NCBI GenBank assembly: GCA_050309585.1 | Contig: JBNRML010000167.1 | Location: 1-45,737 of the forward strand | Source of the DNA: Bovifimicola sp050309585 | GTDB taxonomy: Bacteria; Bacillota; Clostridia; Lachnospirales; Lachnospiraceae | Direction: 5' to 3' | Length of the DNA stretch: 45,737 nt | Part shown: in pieces, positions 43,668 to 45,737 of the stretch | How the letters are laid out: every line of letters begins with the position of its first letter | Position numbering within the stretch: the first letter of the stretch is position 1 | The notes under the pieces: model-generated | The model's database searches: none | What the model was told of the DNA's origin: nothing | What the model saw: only the letters and a program-made list of their open reading frames with translations | Made by a program: the position numbers and the translations under genes

Positions 43668-44538
43668 TGTGCTTTCTTCCCTTCCATAATATAAATCTTT
43701 TTGAATCTATTGTTTTATTCTGTAATTTTACTAATTCCTCTCTTAACGCATTACCATCCACATCCCTGGTAAGTTTTCCTTTTTTTGCCAGGGAAACCTT
43801 TCCTGTTTCCTCAGATACGATAATCGTAAGACTATCTGTATTTTCACTGACACCAACACCTGCCCTGTGTCTTGTTCCCAGCTCTTTGCTGAGCTCCATG
43901 TTATCCGACAAAGGAAGATAACAGGTTGCTGCCACGATTCTGTTCTCTCTTAAAATAACTGCTCCATCGTGTAATGGTGTGTTATGTTCAAAAATATTGA
44001 TGAGCAGCTGATTGCTGATTTCTGCATCAATATTAATTCCTGTTCTCTCATATTCTGATAAATTTATTTCGTTCTCAATGACGATTAAGGCACCCGTTTT
44101 ATGCTTTGCAAGCTCAAACGATGCCTTTACAAGTTCATTTATTGTTCTGTCGCTAAATAATTCCGTGGACTTTTTCGAGTCATCAATACTAAATATGCCA
44201 TTTAAGAAATTCTTTTGTCCCAGCTGCTCCAATGCTCTTCTGAGTTCAGGCTGAAACACAATCATTACTGCAATAATACCAACACTGAAGGCCTTATTTG
44301 CAATCCATAAAATTGTTGTCAATTTAAAAATAGTTGCTAGGAATACAAAAAGCAAAAGAAATGCAATACCCTTAAACAAAATCCAGGCTCTGGTATTTTT
44401 TATCCATACCATTACTTCATAAAACAAAAATGCAATAATAATCATTTCTATGAAATCTGTAATTGTAAATTGGGGTATTGTTAAAAAATTTTCTATAAAT
44501 CCTGTAAATTCCCTAATCACTGACTGCACTCCGTTCAC
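43648..44538 (-). CDS. cdaA: Diadenylate cyclase CdaA
   Basis: A 296-residue membrane enzyme that makes c-di-AMP from two ATP. Three N-terminal helices (about 28-46, 52-72, 80-96) precede the DAC domain with DGA (191-193) and GTRHRAG (RHR at 223-225), both catalytic signatures intact. The longest frame starts with GTG at 44538 close behind AAGGAA; a second GTG at 44520 is 8 bases from GGAG and may be the true start, removing six residues. c-di-AMP controls potassium, osmolyte and wall homeostasis. No c-di-AMP riboswitch is seen in the window. Confidence 0.96.
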   Translation of the reverse strand: MNGVQSVIREFTGFIENFLTIPQFTITDFIEMIIIAFLFYEVMVWIKNTRAWILFKGIAFLLLFVFLATIFKLTTILWIANKAFSVGIIAVMIVFQPELRRALEQLGQKNFLNGIFSIDDSKKSTELFSDRTINELVKASFELAKHKTGALIVIENEINLSEYERTGINIDAEISNQLLINIFEHNTPLHDGAVILRENRIVAATCYLPLSDNMELSKELGTRHRAGVGVSENTDSLTIIVSEETGKVSLAKKGKLTRDVDGNALREELVKLQNKTIDSKRFILWKGRKHNEKDVD

Positions 44539-44560
44539 TTCCTTTTACCTGATTTGTATT

Positions 44561-44601
44561 AAAAAAATTTGCATCTGTGAGGTTGGCTCTGAACAGATAC
44601 A
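44561..44601 (-). terminator. Intrinsic terminator or attenuator ahead of cdaA
   Basis: Minus strand TGTATCTGT (44593-44601) pairs with ACAGATGCA (44570-44578), a 9-bp stem with one wobble and a 14-base loop, followed by AATTTTTTT. No good promoter lies between it and cdaA, so it may attenuate rather than end transcription. A second hairpin, AAGAAGAG/CTCTTCTT, overlaps the stop codon of the upstream gene. Confidence 0.65.
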
Positions 44602-44614
44602 AGAAGAGATAAAA

Positions 44615-45562
44615 TTACCTCTTCTTAACATTTATATGTTTAACTTTTACATCTGTGGCTGTAACTTTAATCTTAGGTACTGCCTTTACATAATAATAGT
44701 AATCATCATCTTCAAATTGCGTGAATTCTGTTCTCGAATAATCTGCAGCAACAATAAAATATTGCAGAAAATACATAACAATCGCACACACAGACGCCAA
44801 TATACCGGTAAGCCATATTGGCTCAAATGCTTCAATTTCAAAAATATATGTTGCACATAAAAAGATAATTATCTGAATTGTTCCACCAACAACTATGGCA
44901 ATTGTTGTCGAATAATCCACCGACATTCTCTTAATAAAATATACAATAAGTGCAATCAAAACAAAGGTAATAACCGTAATTAACATTTCTCTGCTGGTAA
45001 GTACATTTTTTACATATGTGCTTGCCTTATCCATACCGGTTTCTGATTCTCCAGATACAATTGTCGCCCTACTTCCCGACGCGAATTTCATCATAAAGAA
45101 TTCGATACTTCCGAAAATCATTGCCACAATAGCTGATGGTGACATGGCAACTCCCAAAACAATTGGCATAATATACGGAATTTTAAATGCCATCGTAATT
45201 GGCATAACCAGCAATACAAATCCATACTTTGCTGAAAAACGGAAGTAGAAAATATACATAACCATATATAATATTATGGTGACAATTGCCATCTCAGCCG
45301 CCATTGAATATATATTTGCCACCAATAACAGTGCATATACTATTGTTATGATTCCCAGAGGAAGCATAGAACAAACAGCTGCTAAAATCACTGCAACTAC
45401 CGGATTATTCAGTGTCCCCCCCTCACCGACATAATAATTCATAACCAGAATACCGACAAGCATTACCAAAAATTTTATTGCGGGAAGTATATACATGGAA
45501 TATTTGCCATACAAACTTCTGACTGCATCCTTAAATACCAGTATTTTCGTCATCTGAACCAT
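44615..45562 (-). CDS. Polytopic membrane protein of unknown function upstream of cdaA
   Basis: A 315-residue protein with about eight to nine hydrophobic segments in two halves (about 25-175 and 200-275), separated by a hydrophilic loop (GSRATIVSGESETGMDKAST), and a basic/acidic cytoplasmic tail (FEDDDYYYYVKAVPKIKVTATDVKVKHINVKKR region). The C-terminal tyrosine run is unusual. I recognise no family. AGGAGG is only 2 bases from ATG 45562 and 11 bases from ATG 45553, so the start is uncertain. It overlaps the preceding small gene by 32 bases, so the two are probably co-translated and may form a complex. Confidence 0.78.
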   Translation of the reverse strand: MVQMTKILVFKDAVRSLYGKYSMYILPAIKFLVMLVGILVMNYYVGEGGTLNNPVVAVILAAVCSMLPLGIITIVYALLLVANIYSMAAEMAIVTIILYMVMYIFYFRFSAKYGFVLLVMPITMAFKIPYIMPIVLGVAMSPSAIVAMIFGSIEFFMMKFASGSRATIVSGESETGMDKASTYVKNVLTSREMLITVITFVLIALIVYFIKRMSVDYSTTIAIVVGGTIQIIIFLCATYIFEIEAFEPIWLTGILASVCAIVMYFLQYFIVAADYSRTEFTQFEDDDYYYYVKAVPKIKVTATDVKVKHINVKKR

Positions 45563-45737
45563 ATCCTCCTAATCTGTTTTCTGTTCGCTGCTTTTCTTCT
45601 TTTTTGTACTCAAGATATAACTGCTTAAGATTTTCTCCATATTCTATATTCATATCCTTTTGTTTCAAATACTTCATGGAATAAACAACATAAGCAATTA
45701 AAAGATATGCAATCAATATAATAATATATACTACAAG
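45531..45737 (-). CDS. Small membrane protein, 5'-truncated by the window edge
   Basis: The reading frame is open to the last base of the window, so the start lies outside. The visible 68 residues begin within a hydrophobic helix (VVYIIILIAYLLIAYVVYS) followed by a charged, helical tail (ENLKQLYLEYKKEEKQRTEN) and GGYGSDDENTGI. It overlaps the following membrane-protein gene and supplies that gene's ribosome-binding site. Function unknown. Confidence 0.65.
   Translation of the reverse strand, partial: LVVYIIILIAYLLIAYVVYSMKYLKQKDMNIEYGENLKQLYLEYKKEEKQRTENRLGGYGSDDENTGI

Noticed and set aside
44539..44614. c-di-AMP (ydaO-type) riboswitch near cdaA
   Set aside because: None of the conserved ydaO elements are present; only simple hairpins are seen.

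Overview
The window is low-GC DNA, mostly read from the minus strand, and looks like a chromosome segment of a Gram-positive anaerobe of the Clostridia, most likely Lachnospiraceae. The evidence is the set of families present: ChW repeats, a CotH protein, a Cthe_2159-type lipoprotein, a two-gene SufC/SufB system, MecA, DegV, CdaA/CdaR, strong AGGAGG ribosome-binding sites, TTGACA/TATAAT promoters and U-tailed terminators. There are no phage, IS, CRISPR, rRNA or tRNA signals. The species cannot be named from sequence alone.

Left part (1-9.2 kb), housekeeping and unknowns: a membrane protein with a soluble C-terminal domain, a SEC-C zinc-motif protein, a two-TM small protein, DeoC, PurA, a carbohydrate-binding lipoprotein, an unknown membrane protein, signal peptidase I, a small unknown and DegV. 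Several transcription units are delimited by recognisable promoters and terminators. One terminator for the small membrane protein lies inside the convergent deoC coding sequence.

Secreted glycan-active part (9.2-14.6 kb): a ChW6-Big2-CotH surface protein behind five 11-bp tandem repeats, and a secreted GH16 laminarinase-like enzyme. The GH16 leader carries a clear class I cyclic-di-GMP riboswitch followed by an intrinsic terminator with a mutually exclusive antiterminator pairing. Next come MecA and a minimal SufCB (SMS-type) Fe-S system (14.6-17.1 kb).

Surface-polysaccharide locus (17.2-40.7 kb, all minus strand): LCP ligase, initiating polyprenyl-P sugar transferase, GT2, a kinase-like/coiled-coil protein, a SAM methyltransferase, a 1007-aa GT2-GT2-WsaF-like enzyme, Wzt with a C-terminal glycan-binding-type extension, Wzm, RmlC, RmlA, RmlB (no RmlD), a GT-C/DUF2142-like membrane protein, a GT4-like transferase, a Wzx-like flippase, a DPM1/GtrB-like GT2 and a UDP-sugar dehydrogenase. 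LeuA and another rhamnosyltransferase-like GT2 sit at its upstream end. The simplest reading is a rhamnose-containing wall polysaccharide: initiated on undecaprenyl phosphate, exported by Wzm/Wzt and attached to peptidoglycan by LCP. The adjacent methyltransferase + kinase + coiled coil, next to a Wzt with a C-terminal extension, has the parts list of the E. coli WbdD chain-terminator/molecular-ruler system split over two genes. This is the most interesting hypothesis in the window.

Right end (40.7-45.7 kb): a cdaA-cdaR-HPr-glmM cluster joining c-di-AMP synthesis with entry into cell-wall precursor synthesis, with an HPr gene inserted between cdaR and glmM. Upstream are an unknown polytopic membrane protein and the 3' part of a small membrane protein cut by the window edge. 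No gene-free stretch exceeds about 300 bases; the longest, 14384-14642, is filled by the riboswitch leader and promoter.
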